From Verrucomicrobiota bacterium (GTDB lineage: Bacteria; Verrucomicrobiota; Verrucomicrobiia; Limisphaerales; JAEYXS01), in the NCBI GenBank assembly GCA_023431185.1, contig JAEYXS010000037.1, forward strand, positions 1 through 64,000: a DNA stretch of 64,000 nucleotides. The letters are read 5' to 3'. The notes below the pieces were generated by a model. It did not search any database. It was given only the letters and a program-made list of their open reading frames with translations, and had not been told where the DNA came from. Positions within the stretch are counted from its first letter, which is position 1, and each line of letters opens with the position of its first letter. This document shows positions 7,491-17,539 of this stretch, piece after piece. A program made the position numbers and the translations under genes.

Positions 7491-9452
7491 TCACGGCCGC
7501 AAACCATAGCGGGCCAGTTCAGCTTCGAGCGTGCGCACCATATCGGGACGGTTCTGTGCGTGTGCCAGTCGCAGTGCTTGGGCAGCTGCCTCACGGGCCT
7601 CGGTCAGCTTGCCGGACCCAGCCAGGGCAATGAACAGCGCGGCATTCGCTTCGAGAAAATCCGGCCTGAGGGAGACGGCCTTGCGGGACATGTCCACCGC
7701 CTCTTCCTTGCGCCCCAGTTCGAGCAGCAGGGTGGCCAGATTGACATGGGCTTCGACGTTGCCGGGGTTAGCTTTGATCGCCGCTTGATACATCGGCCCG
7801 GCTTCCAGTTTTCGCCCGGCCTCTTCGTAAGCCAGGGCGAGATTGTTCATCGTCTCGGAGTCGTTTGGTTCCAGCTTCAACGCCTCCTCGAGTTCACGAA
7901 TGGCCCCGGCGATGTCACCGCTTTCCCGCAGGATATTTCCCAGATTATTGAGGGCGCCGGCGAAGGCGGGTTTGGATCGGAGCGCCAACTGGTATTGTTC
8001 GATGGCCGCCTTGGGCTGCCCCAATGAGCGATAGGCCAGTCCGAGGTTGTTGTGCAGATTGGGCCGGCCAGGATGCACTGTCAGTCCTTCAATCATCACG
8101 GCGGCCGCTTCTTCCACCTTGCCCCGGGCCATCAGGGCACTGCCTAGATTCTCGTAGCCGACCACGTTCCCCGGTGAGGCCGCGAGCACATGGCGGAAGA
8201 GCGTCTCACTGTTGCGCCAATAGCTGAGCTGCACGCGTGTGAGCCAGATATAACCCAGCAAGGGCAGGAACACCGTCAGGATGAGCCCGGCGTTCCGCCA
8301 GCCTTTCTGCCGGGACACCACTTCTCCGGTCCAGATCACCGCGATGAGGATGCCAATGCACGAGACATAACTGTAACGGTCCGCCATGGACTGGCCGCCC
8401 GATTGCACGACCCCGATCGCCGGGAACAGCACGCCCAAAAACCAAAGCCAGCCGACCAATTCCCACGGGTGCGTGCCGCGCCGCCGGATCACCCAGAGGC
8501 TGATGCCCGCCACGATCAAGCCAGCCCCGATCACCAAGGGCCATGCCCATTGTCCCGGGTGCGGATAAAACACCACGAGATCCTGCGGCCAGACGAGCTT
8601 GCCGAGATAGCGTGCATAGCCGACCACCGCATTGCTCAAACGTTCTGCTATCGAGAACTGGTCCGTGGTCCGGATGATGCCACCGCTGCTCTGGGCCTGC
8701 CAGGTCAGCACGGAAAGCAAACCTGACAGGATGAACAAGGGCAGTTTCTCTTTTCCCAGCTTCAGCAGGGTCGGCCAATGCTGCTTCCACGCGGTCAAGC
8801 TCGCGAGTGCCTCGGCGGGCAGACGTTTCAGCGGCCAGATATCCAGCAGCAACAGCACGCAGGGCAGGGTCACGATCAACGGCTTCGTCATGATGCCGAG
8901 CGCAAAGCTGGCGATGACCAGCGCGTAACTTTTCCCATTGGGCTTGCTGGCATAACGCGCATAAGCCAGCAAGGTCAGCAGCCAGAACAAGGTGCTCAAC
9001 GTGTCCTTGCGTTCGGACGCCCAAGCGACGGACTCCACCCGCAGCGGATGCCAGGCAAAGAGCGCGGCGACGATCAAAGCCCGCCAGAACGTCCCTGTCA
9101 TGGTCCGCAGCAGGATGAAAAGCAGCGCGGCATTCACAGCGTGGATCAGCGCATTCATGAGATGGTGAGCGCCGGGATCGAGCCCGAAGAGCGTGACGTC
9201 CAGCTGATGTGACAGGGTGGTCAACGGATGCCACATGAAGAAGTGCGGTTCAGTAAAAACAGTCTTCATGCCTGACCAGCTTAAACCACGCAGCACTTCC
9301 GGACTCTCGGTGATATAGTGGTTATCATCATAGTTGATGAATTCATGCTGCCGGATGCTGGAGAAGAGCAGCAACGTGAGCAGGAGCAAGACTGCCGGTG
9401 CCAGCCGATGCCAGGCGGGAGCAGGGGGCGATGATGTTTTTTTATTCTGCAT
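7491..9452 (-). CDS. TMTC-like GT-C membrane protein with C-terminal TPRs
   Basis: A 653-residue integral membrane protein. Residues 1-400 carry about ten hydrophobic segments with the GT-C glycosyltransferase hallmark of an acidic pair after the first membrane helix (FINYDDNHY, Asp42/Asp43), a second loop WHPLTTLSHQLD, and FAWHPLRVESVAWASERKD. Residues ~405-630 are five or six tetratricopeptide repeats (NLGLAYRSLGQPKAAIEQY, NLGNILRESGDIAGAIREL). The layout matches eukaryotic TMTC proteins (GT105, O-mannosylation) and their bacterial relatives, which are usually annotated only as TPR proteins. Transfer of a lipid-linked sugar to exported proteins is an inference. It starts two bases after its paralogue ends, so the two are cotranscribed. 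Confidence 0.8.
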   Translation of the reverse strand: MQNKKTSSPPAPAWHRLAPAVLLLLTLLLFSSIRQHEFINYDDNHYITESPEVLRGLSWSGMKTVFTEPHFFMWHPLTTLSHQLDVTLFGLDPGAHHLMNALIHAVNAALLFILLRTMTGTFWRALIVAALFAWHPLRVESVAWASERKDTLSTLFWLLTLLAYARYASKPNGKSYALVIASFALGIMTKPLIVTLPCVLLLLDIWPLKRLPAEALASLTAWKQHWPTLLKLGKEKLPLFILSGLLSVLTWQAQSSGGIIRTTDQFSIAERLSNAVVGYARYLGKLVWPQDLVVFYPHPGQWAWPLVIGAGLIVAGISLWVIRRRGTHPWELVGWLWFLGVLFPAIGVVQSGGQSMADRYSYVSCIGILIAVIWTGEVVSRQKGWRNAGLILTVFLPLLGYIWLTRVQLSYWRNSETLFRHVLAASPGNVVGYENLGSALMARGKVEEAAAVMIEGLTVHPGRPNLHNNLGLAYRSLGQPKAAIEQYQLALRSKPAFAGALNNLGNILRESGDIAGAIRELEEALKLEPNDSETMNNLALAYEEAGRKLEAGPMYQAAIKANPGNVEAHVNLATLLLELGRKEEAVDMSRKAVSLRPDFLEANAALFIALAGSGKLTEAREAAAQALRLAHAQNRPDMVRTLEAELARYGLRP

Positions 9453-9454
9453 GG

Positions 9455-11512
9455 TCAGGGCTGCTGCCGCCAGGCTTGGCCTTTTTCATACTGTTTCAAG
9501 CGCAGATTTAAAGCTTCCACCAAATCAGTTGCACCCGCCGATTGGGCCAGCAAGGAAGCCTGCCGGGCCGTCTTGATCGCCAAGTCGAACTGGCCGGTCT
9601 CGGCATAGGCAGCGGCCAGAGTATCCAAGGTGGGCGCATCATTGCCTCCGGTCAATTGCAGGGCCTGGGTGGCCAGGCGCACGGCGTCTGCTCCACGCCG
9701 GTAGCGGGCATCTGGATGAGTGGCCAGCAGCCAGGCCAGATGCAATGAGGCCACCGTTGATGTGGGCGCAAGCTGGGCTGCTTGGAGCAGGTGCTGGTAG
9801 CCTTCCTCAACCTGATCCTGTTTGACCAGCACGCGGCCAAGATTGTAATGAGCCTCGGTATTGTCGGGCCGGACGTGCAAGGCCTGCCGAAAATTGGCTT
9901 CCGCCTCGGGCAACCGGTTTTGTTCCATCAGGATGAGACCGAGGTTGTTCCGGGCGCCATCATGGTCCGGTTTCAGGCGCAAGACCTGCCGGAATTGCTC
10001 GATGGCTTCATTCGGCTTGCCGTCGAGATACAAAATATTGCCGAGGTTCATGCGCGCCTCAGAATTGGCCGGGTTCAGCTCCACCGCAGTGGCGAAGTGG
10101 CTGCGGGCTGCTTGAAAGTTTTGTAACTTCACCAGGGTCAGCCCCATGTGAAAGTGTACATCCTCCCGGTTGGGGCGCAACTTGAGCACGGCTTCGTAGT
10201 GCGGCAATGCTTCGTCCACCCGGTTCTGGGCCACGAGCGCCGAGGCGAGGTTGTAATGGGCGATGGGGTTGTCCTTGGTGGCTTTCAGCGCCTGCTCGAA
10301 CAGGGTGATGGAGTTTCTCCAAACCGTGAGCTGCTGTCGCGTCAATCCGATGCAGGCGATGAGGGTGGCGGCTGCGATACCGACAAGAATTCTCTGCCGC
10401 GATGGATTCTGACAAGCCCAGTGATCCGCCCCAAAGGCCATGCCGATGAAGATGCCGATCAAGGGCAGATAGGTATAGCGATCAGCGAAGGCGTGCGTGC
10501 CCACTTTGATCAAACCGAGCACGGGCAGGAGCATGATGAGAAACCACCACCAAGCCACGGTCCACCACGGTGATCTGTTTTTTTGAAGCAGGCTCCAGAC
10601 CAGCAATCCGAGAATCAATGCTCCGGCGACCAGCGCCTGCATCAGCGGAATGTCTGCGGGCGGATAATAGACGGATAGTTTGACGGGATAGACCGTCAGC
10701 TCCAGATAACGCATGACGGCGACCGCCGAGTTCTTCAAACGAAACGTCAGATCCCATTGATCGTCGGAGCGGAGCACGCTTGCCTGGGCGGCAGGCACGA
10801 TGGTCAGCAGCACCGCGACAATCACCAAGGCGGCATAGGGCCACTTTTCCAGCAGCAGCTTGCGCCAAGTTGCGTGATCCAGTTTACTCGTGATGGCCAC
10901 CCGCTTGAGTGGCCAGACATCCAGCAACAACAGAACCACCGGCAGGGTCACCAGCATCGTCTTGGACATGAGTCCGAGAGCAAAGGCGGCAAAGGCCGCC
11001 CAATACCAGCGGCGGTTCTGGCTGCGCGCGTAACGTGCATAGGCAAATAGCGTGAGGCAGAAGAACAGGCCGCTCAGCACATCCTTGCGCTCGGACACCC
11101 AGGCGACCGATTCGACGTGCAGGGGGTGCCAGGCAAACCAGGCGGCGACCAAGGCGCTGGGCCAGGCTCTTTCGGTCAATTCCACCAAGGCATAGAAAAG
11201 CGCGATGGCTGCGAGCAGATGGATGATCACGCTCATCAGGTGATGTCCGGCCGGGTTCAGGCCAAACAGCGTGACATCCAGCATGTGCGAGAGCCAGGTG
11301 ACCGGATGCCAGAAGATTTCCGCACTGCCGGTGAAGGCCCACACAATGCCCTCCCATGTCAGGCCTTGAAGCACAGCCGGATTATCAGTGACGTGCAGGT
11401 CGTCGTCGTAATTGACGAACTCGAACTGATTCACCGGCAGAAACAACAGCAGCGTGATCAACCCCAGGCAGAGGGCGATGGCGTGAGTCACATTTCGATG
11501 GGCCGGTTGCAT
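9455..11512 (-). CDS. TMTC-like GT-C membrane protein with C-terminal TPRs (paralogue)
   Basis: First gene of the tandem pair, 685 residues, with the same architecture as its downstream neighbour. Residues 1-410 hold the multi-pass GT-C-like part with FVNYDDDLHVTDNP (Asp36-38) after helix 1, then FWHPVTWLSHMLDVTLFGLN and FAWHPLHVESVAWVSERKD. Residues ~415-680 form tetratricopeptide repeats (NLASALVAQNRVDEALPHY, NLGNILYLDGKPNEAIEQF, NLGRVLVKQDQVEEGYQHL). The two proteins share these blocks closely enough to be a local duplication that has since diverged. A GGAA/AGGA ribosome site lies about five bases before the ATG. It is divergent from the DUF2339 gene at 11691. Confidence 0.8.
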   Translation of the reverse strand: MQPAHRNVTHAIALCLGLITLLLFLPVNQFEFVNYDDDLHVTDNPAVLQGLTWEGIVWAFTGSAEIFWHPVTWLSHMLDVTLFGLNPAGHHLMSVIIHLLAAIALFYALVELTERAWPSALVAAWFAWHPLHVESVAWVSERKDVLSGLFFCLTLFAYARYARSQNRRWYWAAFAAFALGLMSKTMLVTLPVVLLLLDVWPLKRVAITSKLDHATWRKLLLEKWPYAALVIVAVLLTIVPAAQASVLRSDDQWDLTFRLKNSAVAVMRYLELTVYPVKLSVYYPPADIPLMQALVAGALILGLLVWSLLQKNRSPWWTVAWWWFLIMLLPVLGLIKVGTHAFADRYTYLPLIGIFIGMAFGADHWACQNPSRQRILVGIAAATLIACIGLTRQQLTVWRNSITLFEQALKATKDNPIAHYNLASALVAQNRVDEALPHYEAVLKLRPNREDVHFHMGLTLVKLQNFQAARSHFATAVELNPANSEARMNLGNILYLDGKPNEAIEQFRQVLRLKPDHDGARNNLGLILMEQNRLPEAEANFRQALHVRPDNTEAHYNLGRVLVKQDQVEEGYQHLLQAAQLAPTSTVASLHLAWLLATHPDARYRRGADAVRLATQALQLTGGNDAPTLDTLAAAYAETGQFDLAIKTARQASLLAQSAGATDLVEALNLRLKQYEKGQAWRQQP

Positions 11513-11690
11513 GCTGTTCCTGCCTTGGTACGCGAGCCGGAGGACAGGGTGAAGCCAAAAGCGTTAGCCGAGCAGCATTGGTTTTATCAATGTTACCCAT
11601 TTCATTATCAATTCACGCAATGGACAGAGAGGGACTAGGCTGGCTGGCGAAATCAAAAACGGTGCGCGCAGTGAACTGAAAGGCCAGACC

Positions 11691-14438
11691 ATGAGACCCA
11701 GTGCCAAAGCAGAGTTGATGCATCTACGGGATGATTACGAGCATATCCGCCGCCAGGTGGAGAGGTTCGGCTTGCGACTCGACAGCTTCGAACAGCGGAT
11801 GGCGGAGCAACTGGCGGATGAGCCTGCCGCACCGGTCGAGCAAGAGCAGGTAATGCCACCGCCCTTGCCGGATATGCCAGAGATGGTTTGCCATCGCGGG
11901 GCTATCCCAGTGGTCACGCCCGAGGAGCAGGTAGTACCGCCGGAATCGGTCTCTGCTCCACCCGTGATTCCTGGTCCGGCAGTGGAACCTGCCAACTTAG
12001 AGATGAAGCTGGCGACCTATTGGTTCGTGCGGTTGGGAGTGGTGCTGCTGCTCACCGGTCTGGCGTTCTTCGGTTATTTCACCTATCAGCACGTCATCCC
12101 GCAATTGAATGAGTGGGGCAAGCTGGGGGCGATTGGACTGGTCGGCACATTGCTCATCGGCGGTGGTCTGTGGTGCGAATGTCGTTCTGACAATGAGAAG
12201 CTGCAGACCTTCGGACGCATCGTCTTCGGTGGTGGCCTTGCGACCTTTTACTTCATGTTCTATGCGGCACATCATATCCCGCATTTGCAGGTGATCGCCA
12301 GTGCGGTGGCGGATGGACTGCTCCTTTTTGGCTGGGCGGGCTTTATCGTATGGCTGGCGGACCGGCGACGTTCCGAGGTGCTGGCCTTGTTCGCGATCGG
12401 CATGTCCTATTACACCTCGGCGGTCAGCCAGTTGGGTGTGTTCACATTGGTCTCCAATCTGATCCTGACCACAGCTTCGGTGTTTTTTCTGGTGCGCCAT
12501 CGTTGGGCGGTGCTTTCGCTCGCGAGCATGGTGGCCACTTACATCGGGTATGCCTTCTGGCGGTTTCATCACAACATCGACTGGCTCACCGGTCCCGGTG
12601 GTGAACAGCTCTGGCTGGGAGTTGCCTGTCTGTCTGGTTGCTGGCTGGCGCTGACGGTGGGGGCGTTCACCCGGCGCACTCCCGGTTTGGAGCCGACCAC
12701 CCGGGCGGCCATGCTGGTCTTGAACAACGCGTTCTTCTACGGCAGCGCGGCGTTGACCTTTGTGCAGTTCCATCGCGAATCGTTCTGGTGGGTGTCGCTG
12801 GTTTTCGGCGGTTTCTGCACTGCCCTCAGTGTGCTGGCGGATCGCAAGCTCAGCGATGAGCCGGTCGTGCGCCAGTGGTTGCTGGGGCAGGGGGTGTTAT
12901 TTGTGACCATCGGCTTGATCGAGCATTTCAGCGGTGTGAGCCTGGGATTGATCCTGTGCGTGGAGGCGCTGGTCTTGATGCTCGTGGGGCAGGGGCAAAA
13001 TCTGCGCCTGCTGCGGGCCGCAGCGTATGTGGTGGGCTTCATCGGGATGCTCTCGGCGATGGAGGGCATGCGGCTCAATGATTGGGGGACCGCGCTCCCG
13101 GCCATCGGGGCGGGGCTCATGCTGGCGGTGACGGGCTGGTTTGTGCGGAACTATCGCGATGATGATTCATGGCTGGCCACCAAGGTCACCCTTTGGAGTG
13201 GGGCCGCGCTCGTGATCTGGTTTGAGGTCGTCCGCCTGAATGTCACGGCGATTCAGCGTCCGCTCGTGTTGGGGGCCATCGCTCTCGTGCTTGCGCTCAC
13301 GCTCCCGTGGCATCGCCTGAAACCGCTTGCGGCTTTGGGGCAGGGCTATCTCGTCATCGCCCAATGGTTGTGGTTGTTCGCGGATGGACTGGTCTATCCG
13401 GCCTGGACGATAGCGGTCTTGATCATGATGACTTTTGCGCTCGCCCACTGGTGGCAACGGCAGGAAGTCGACAGCGAGGAGGGTCGCACGCTGCCGCTTG
13501 CCTTGCTGGCATTGATGGCTCTGCTCATGGGCATAAGCTGGCTGCAACGCGAATGGGCATTGGATGAGCGCATCTTGGTCACCGCGTTGGTAGGTATCAT
13601 GACTGTGGCTTACGGCGTGCTGACGCGCTGGTGGGCGCTGGCGGTCCTCGGTCAGGTCATCATCGGTTACCTTGGGGTGCAATTCCTTGTCGGCATGGGC
13701 AAGCTGGATGACCTGCGCAATCTGGTGCCGGTGCTCACGTTTGCACTCTTCGGCGGAGCGATCCGTTTTTGGATGGCTGGCAGTGAGGACAAGCACCGCT
13801 TCGCCTGGCTGGCGAACAGCTATCATCTGCTGGCAGCGCTGATGAGCATCATCTGGATCCATCAATACATCGCTCATACGGAGCATGTGTGGATGCAGAT
13901 GGCATTGGGCTTCGGTGTTTTCCTGCTGGGCTGGAAACTGCGGAGCCGTAGCGCTTTGCTGCTGGCGACCCTGTTTGCAGGTGGCGCCTTTTTCGACTTC
14001 TGGCTGCAGAAAGGCGCGCCGCACATCTACTGGGCCAATCTACTGGCCATCCTGACACCATTGGTCGCACAACAGATGTTGCGCCGCTCAGAGGATGAGT
14101 TTCGGGTGGAAGAAACTTGGCACTTGGTCTTGACGGTCATCAGTGGCGTCAGTGTCTGGCTTTATGTGTCCGAATGGGCGGCCAACCGGATGCTGACCGC
14201 GAGCTGGACGGCGCTGGCCTTTGCCATCCTCGCCGGTGGTCTCGCGGTGAAAGAGCGGGCGTGGCGTTGGCTGGGATTGGTGATCTTCGCCTGTGCCATC
14301 GGCCGCGCCATCTTCGTGGATGTGTGGAAGCTTGGTGTGCTCTATCGCGTGCTCAGCTTCATGGCGCTGGGCGTCGCGCTCATCGTGCTGGGCTTCATCT
14401 ACACGCGGTATCAGGAAAAGATAAAGAAGTGGCTATGA
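11691..14438 (+). CDS. DUF2339 polytopic membrane protein
   Basis: A 915-residue inner-membrane protein. Residues 1-35 are a charged coiled coil (LRDDYEHIRRQVERFGLRLD), residues ~38-95 are a proline-rich acidic linker, and the rest consists of more than twenty hydrophobic helices in regular succession. The first membrane block, LATYWFVRLGVVLLLTGLAFF, with the following GKLGAIGLVGTLLIGGGLW, is typical of the DUF2339 family (PF10101), whose role is unknown; family members are thought to be envelope proteins. The start is supported by AAGG seven bases before ATG. It is divergent from the TMTC-like pair and ends 33 bases before the convergent dehydrogenase gene. Confidence 0.85.
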   Translation: MRPSAKAELMHLRDDYEHIRRQVERFGLRLDSFEQRMAEQLADEPAAPVEQEQVMPPPLPDMPEMVCHRGAIPVVTPEEQVVPPESVSAPPVIPGPAVEPANLEMKLATYWFVRLGVVLLLTGLAFFGYFTYQHVIPQLNEWGKLGAIGLVGTLLIGGGLWCECRSDNEKLQTFGRIVFGGGLATFYFMFYAAHHIPHLQVIASAVADGLLLFGWAGFIVWLADRRRSEVLALFAIGMSYYTSAVSQLGVFTLVSNLILTTASVFFLVRHRWAVLSLASMVATYIGYAFWRFHHNIDWLTGPGGEQLWLGVACLSGCWLALTVGAFTRRTPGLEPTTRAAMLVLNNAFFYGSAALTFVQFHRESFWWVSLVFGGFCTALSVLADRKLSDEPVVRQWLLGQGVLFVTIGLIEHFSGVSLGLILCVEALVLMLVGQGQNLRLLRAAAYVVGFIGMLSAMEGMRLNDWGTALPAIGAGLMLAVTGWFVRNYRDDDSWLATKVTLWSGAALVIWFEVVRLNVTAIQRPLVLGAIALVLALTLPWHRLKPLAALGQGYLVIAQWLWLFADGLVYPAWTIAVLIMMTFALAHWWQRQEVDSEEGRTLPLALLALMALLMGISWLQREWALDERILVTALVGIMTVAYGVLTRWWALAVLGQVIIGYLGVQFLVGMGKLDDLRNLVPVLTFALFGGAIRFWMAGSEDKHRFAWLANSYHLLAALMSIIWIHQYIAHTEHVWMQMALGFGVFLLGWKLRSRSALLLATLFAGGAFFDFWLQKGAPHIYWANLLAILTPLVAQQMLRRSEDEFRVEETWHLVLTVISGVSVWLYVSEWAANRMLTASWTALAFAILAGGLAVKERAWRWLGLVIFACAIGRAIFVDVWKLGVLYRVLSFMALGVALIVLGFIYTRYQEKIKKWL

Positions 14439-14471
14439 GCCAGACGCGACGATAGAAGCGCGAAATGCGGA

Positions 14472-17444
14472 TCACTTGTTCGCCATCACGATGAACTCCA
14501 GCAGGTTCGCCAGATCCTGCGGTGTCAGTCCGGCCTCCAGTCCTTCGGGCATGAGGGATTGGCCGCTGCTGTTCATCTTTGCGATATTGGCGCGCGTGAC
14601 GGTGGTTTCCTGACCGAAGGCCATGCGCAGCGTGACGCTGTTCGCCGATTCATTCACCACGAGTCCCGTGTAGCTCTCACCATCTTTCGTATCGATGGCG
14701 TAGCTGAGGAATTGCGGCGGCACCTCGCGGTTGGGGTCCAAGATGTTCACGAGCAGCTTCTCCCGACCCGTGGTCTTCACGGTGACGATATCGGGACCGA
14801 GCGAATGACCTTCGCCTTCGGCACGATGGCAGGAGAGGCAACGCTCGGTGTAGATCAGCTTCCCCTTCCGGGCATCCCCTCGTAGCTGGATGGACGATTG
14901 GAAATTCTTCACCACGTCATCGCGCTTGGCGGTGAAGCTCTGGGCGAAAAGTTTCTCCGCCTTCGCTTTCAACTCAGGGTTCTTCTGGTCACGCAACCGC
15001 TTGACCTGTGCTGCGGAAAGTTCGTGGGGCTTGATCACGCCCGTCTCCAATGACTGCATGAGCCCGCCATAATGTTCGGGACGCTTGAGCAACAATTCCA
15101 CCGCCGCACCCCGCACAGCCAATGGCAGCTCAGCCCATTGCTTGATGACACCTGCATTGACCGCGGGCGAATTGAAAGCACCTAGTGAGTTCACTGCCGC
15201 CAATTGGACAGCCGTGCTGTTCTCGCGTTTCAACAAGTCCACCAACAAAGGGATGCTGGCACTGTCCGGGTCAAAGGCCAGCGTGCGGATGCTTTCCAGC
15301 CGCTGCGCTTCGCTGTTCGCAGGCGACAGGGCATCTTTGCGTGCCGCGCTGAAAGCCGGCTTTACTTCGCCAAGTTGATCTACCTTGGCGAAAGAACTGC
15401 CAGCGCGCTGCAGACCAGCACCTACAGCCTGGATGTAGGCGTAGGATTCCGGCGTCGGTGTCCTGGCGAGGAACTGGATGATGCGCTTGGTGTCCTCAGT
15501 TTTTTTGGAAGTCGCGAGCAGTTGGAGCAACTCATTGAGCACGGCCTGACCGGCAGCCGATCTGCGAAAGACCGCGTCCTGTTCCACTGCCGAGAGCATG
15601 AACTCGGCACTCGGCGGCAGGGAACTCAGCAACGCACTGCGCATCCATTTATCCGCCCCATCCCGTTTGGCCAGGGCCAGCAAGGAAGTCGGTCGGTCGG
15701 TCGGATTCAATTCGCCCAAAGTGAACGCGAGTTGATAGCGCACGTTGATGGCCGGGTCGTTGACCAGGGCCAGCAATTGATCTCGCAGCGCATTTGAAGC
15801 AGGCAGCTTCAGGAATCTCTCGGACAGTTTGACTGCGTGCTCGCGCACCAATGCTTCGGGATCTTTCATGCCCCGCAGCACATGGCTTTCAGTGAGGGCG
15901 CCTTGCCCGTCTAAGGCATAAAGTGCGTGCATCCGGCCACGGGCGGATTTCGATCCCTGCAGAAACTTTACCAGCAACGGCGTGGCTGCTTTGTCTTGCC
16001 GCTCAAAGAGTAGTCGCGCAGCGGTGTCGCGATGCCAGCCATTCGCGTGACCGAGAGTTTCGACCAATTCCTTGGTGGTGGCTTTGCCCAACGCAGCAAA
16101 CTTGGGCTGCTTGAACCCATCGGGGATGACGCGGTAGATGCGACCGCGGTCATTCCCGCTGTCCAGGTCCACGAACTTCTTGATGGATTCCGGGATGGAC
16201 CATGGGTGTTCGATGACCTCGCGATACATGTCGATGATGTAGAGGCAGCCATCGGGAGCATTGGCGAAGTTCACCGGACGGAACCAGTTGTCCGAGCTGG
16301 CCACGAATTCCGCTTTCTGCTCATCCGCCGCTCGTTCCGCAATGATGCCCGCACCATCCGGCCGGATCCGTTTGCGATGCACCAGATTGCTGCCCGCATC
16401 GCCGATGAAGGCATTCTCCTGAAACTCGGCCGGATAAGCATGACCACGATAGATGGTGCCGCCGGTCGCGCCGGTGAAATAACCGGAAGCACGGCCACCG
16501 CCTTCCACCACGCCTTTAACCGTGCCGTCCACGCGCCATTTGGTGCGGATGACGCGCCACGCCTCATCCGGGCTGGTACGATAAACCTCCGCCGCCGGGC
16601 CATCCACCGGGATATCCACGAGGGGATTCGGCAACGTGTAAGCGGAATTGCGGGCGGCATACTTGCTATCGAACAGGTAAGCCATCAGATGACGGCTGTT
16701 GCTAGTGGCATAGCGGCGTCCGGCGCTGTCGAAGCTCAGGCCGTTCTGCCCACCGCCGGCTTCACTGAAGAGTTCGAGCGTGGTGGGATTAAAATAGAAA
16801 TCCCGCCGGTTCACATCCAGCGGTTTGGCATCTGACCGGGTGAGATTGCGCAGGATGCCGCCGTTCGGCCCCGTCGCACCGTGAATGCGATTGTCCAAGC
16901 CCCAATGCAGGCTGTTCGGCAGCGCCTGCATGTTCAGCCGGTCCCGACCTTCCGCGAAGCCGGTGAAGAGCACTTTCTTTTCCTCAGCGACGCCATCGCC
17001 GTTCGTGTCTTTGAACCAGATGAGGTCCGGTGAGGCGGTCACATAGATGCCACCGTTCGCATAGAGCACGCCCGTAGCCCAAGGCAGGTCCTTGGCGAAC
17101 ACGGTGCTTTTATCGAACTTACCATCGCCATTCGTGTCCTCCAGCATGCGGATGCGGCTGAGCTTCTCATCCCGGCGCTCGGAGTAGTCGACCATCTCCA
17201 CCACAAACATCCGGCCGTTTTCATCGAAGCAAAGCGCCACCGGCGAGACCACCAACGGTTCGTGCGCCACCAAGTCCATGCGGAAGCCGGGGCGGACGGT
17301 GAAGGTCTTCATCACATCCGCCGGTTCGGTGGGTTTCAGGCGGGGCAGGTCCTGTGCGGTCAGTTCGGGCTCGGCAGCAGAGAGATTGAAGGCCAGGGCG
17401 GTGGCGAGCGTCGTAATAACCAGCGTGGCGGTCGATGTTTTCAT
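14472..17444 (-). CDS. PVC-type membrane-bound dehydrogenase with HEAT repeats and haem c site
   Basis: A 990-residue exported protein of the family specific to Planctomycetes and Verrucomicrobia (TIGR02604 dehydrogenase domain plus TIGR02603 haem domain). After a signal peptide, the N-terminal beta-propeller domain (residues ~35-440) includes FTVRPGFRMDLVAHEPLV and EF-hand-like loops DTNGDGKFD and DTNGDG that should bind calcium. Residues ~450-800 are HEAT-like helical repeats. The C-terminus has a c-type haem motif CLSCH (Cys869, Cys872, His873) and a distal-ligand candidate in the SLMPEGLEAGLTP block. Family members are thought to oxidise sugars or alcohols at the cell surface; the substrate here is unknown. 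It is divergent from the amidohydrolase gene. Confidence 0.93.
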   Translation of the reverse strand: MKTSTATLVITTLATALAFNLSAAEPELTAQDLPRLKPTEPADVMKTFTVRPGFRMDLVAHEPLVVSPVALCFDENGRMFVVEMVDYSERRDEKLSRIRMLEDTNGDGKFDKSTVFAKDLPWATGVLYANGGIYVTASPDLIWFKDTNGDGVAEEKKVLFTGFAEGRDRLNMQALPNSLHWGLDNRIHGATGPNGGILRNLTRSDAKPLDVNRRDFYFNPTTLELFSEAGGGQNGLSFDSAGRRYATSNSRHLMAYLFDSKYAARNSAYTLPNPLVDIPVDGPAAEVYRTSPDEAWRVIRTKWRVDGTVKGVVEGGGRASGYFTGATGGTIYRGHAYPAEFQENAFIGDAGSNLVHRKRIRPDGAGIIAERAADEQKAEFVASSDNWFRPVNFANAPDGCLYIIDMYREVIEHPWSIPESIKKFVDLDSGNDRGRIYRVIPDGFKQPKFAALGKATTKELVETLGHANGWHRDTAARLLFERQDKAATPLLVKFLQGSKSARGRMHALYALDGQGALTESHVLRGMKDPEALVREHAVKLSERFLKLPASNALRDQLLALVNDPAINVRYQLAFTLGELNPTDRPTSLLALAKRDGADKWMRSALLSSLPPSAEFMLSAVEQDAVFRRSAAGQAVLNELLQLLATSKKTEDTKRIIQFLARTPTPESYAYIQAVGAGLQRAGSSFAKVDQLGEVKPAFSAARKDALSPANSEAQRLESIRTLAFDPDSASIPLLVDLLKRENSTAVQLAAVNSLGAFNSPAVNAGVIKQWAELPLAVRGAAVELLLKRPEHYGGLMQSLETGVIKPHELSAAQVKRLRDQKNPELKAKAEKLFAQSFTAKRDDVVKNFQSSIQLRGDARKGKLIYTERCLSCHRAEGEGHSLGPDIVTVKTTGREKLLVNILDPNREVPPQFLSYAIDTKDGESYTGLVVNESANSVTLRMAFGQETTVTRANIAKMNSSGQSLMPEGLEAGLTPQDLANLLEFIVMANK

Positions 17445-17539
17445 GGTTTAGCCAACAGACTACTGACGATGATTGATACGTTTGTATTTGAAATCCTTCG
17501 GCCACGGAACAGAATTCCTCAGCAACCAACCAGACCATC

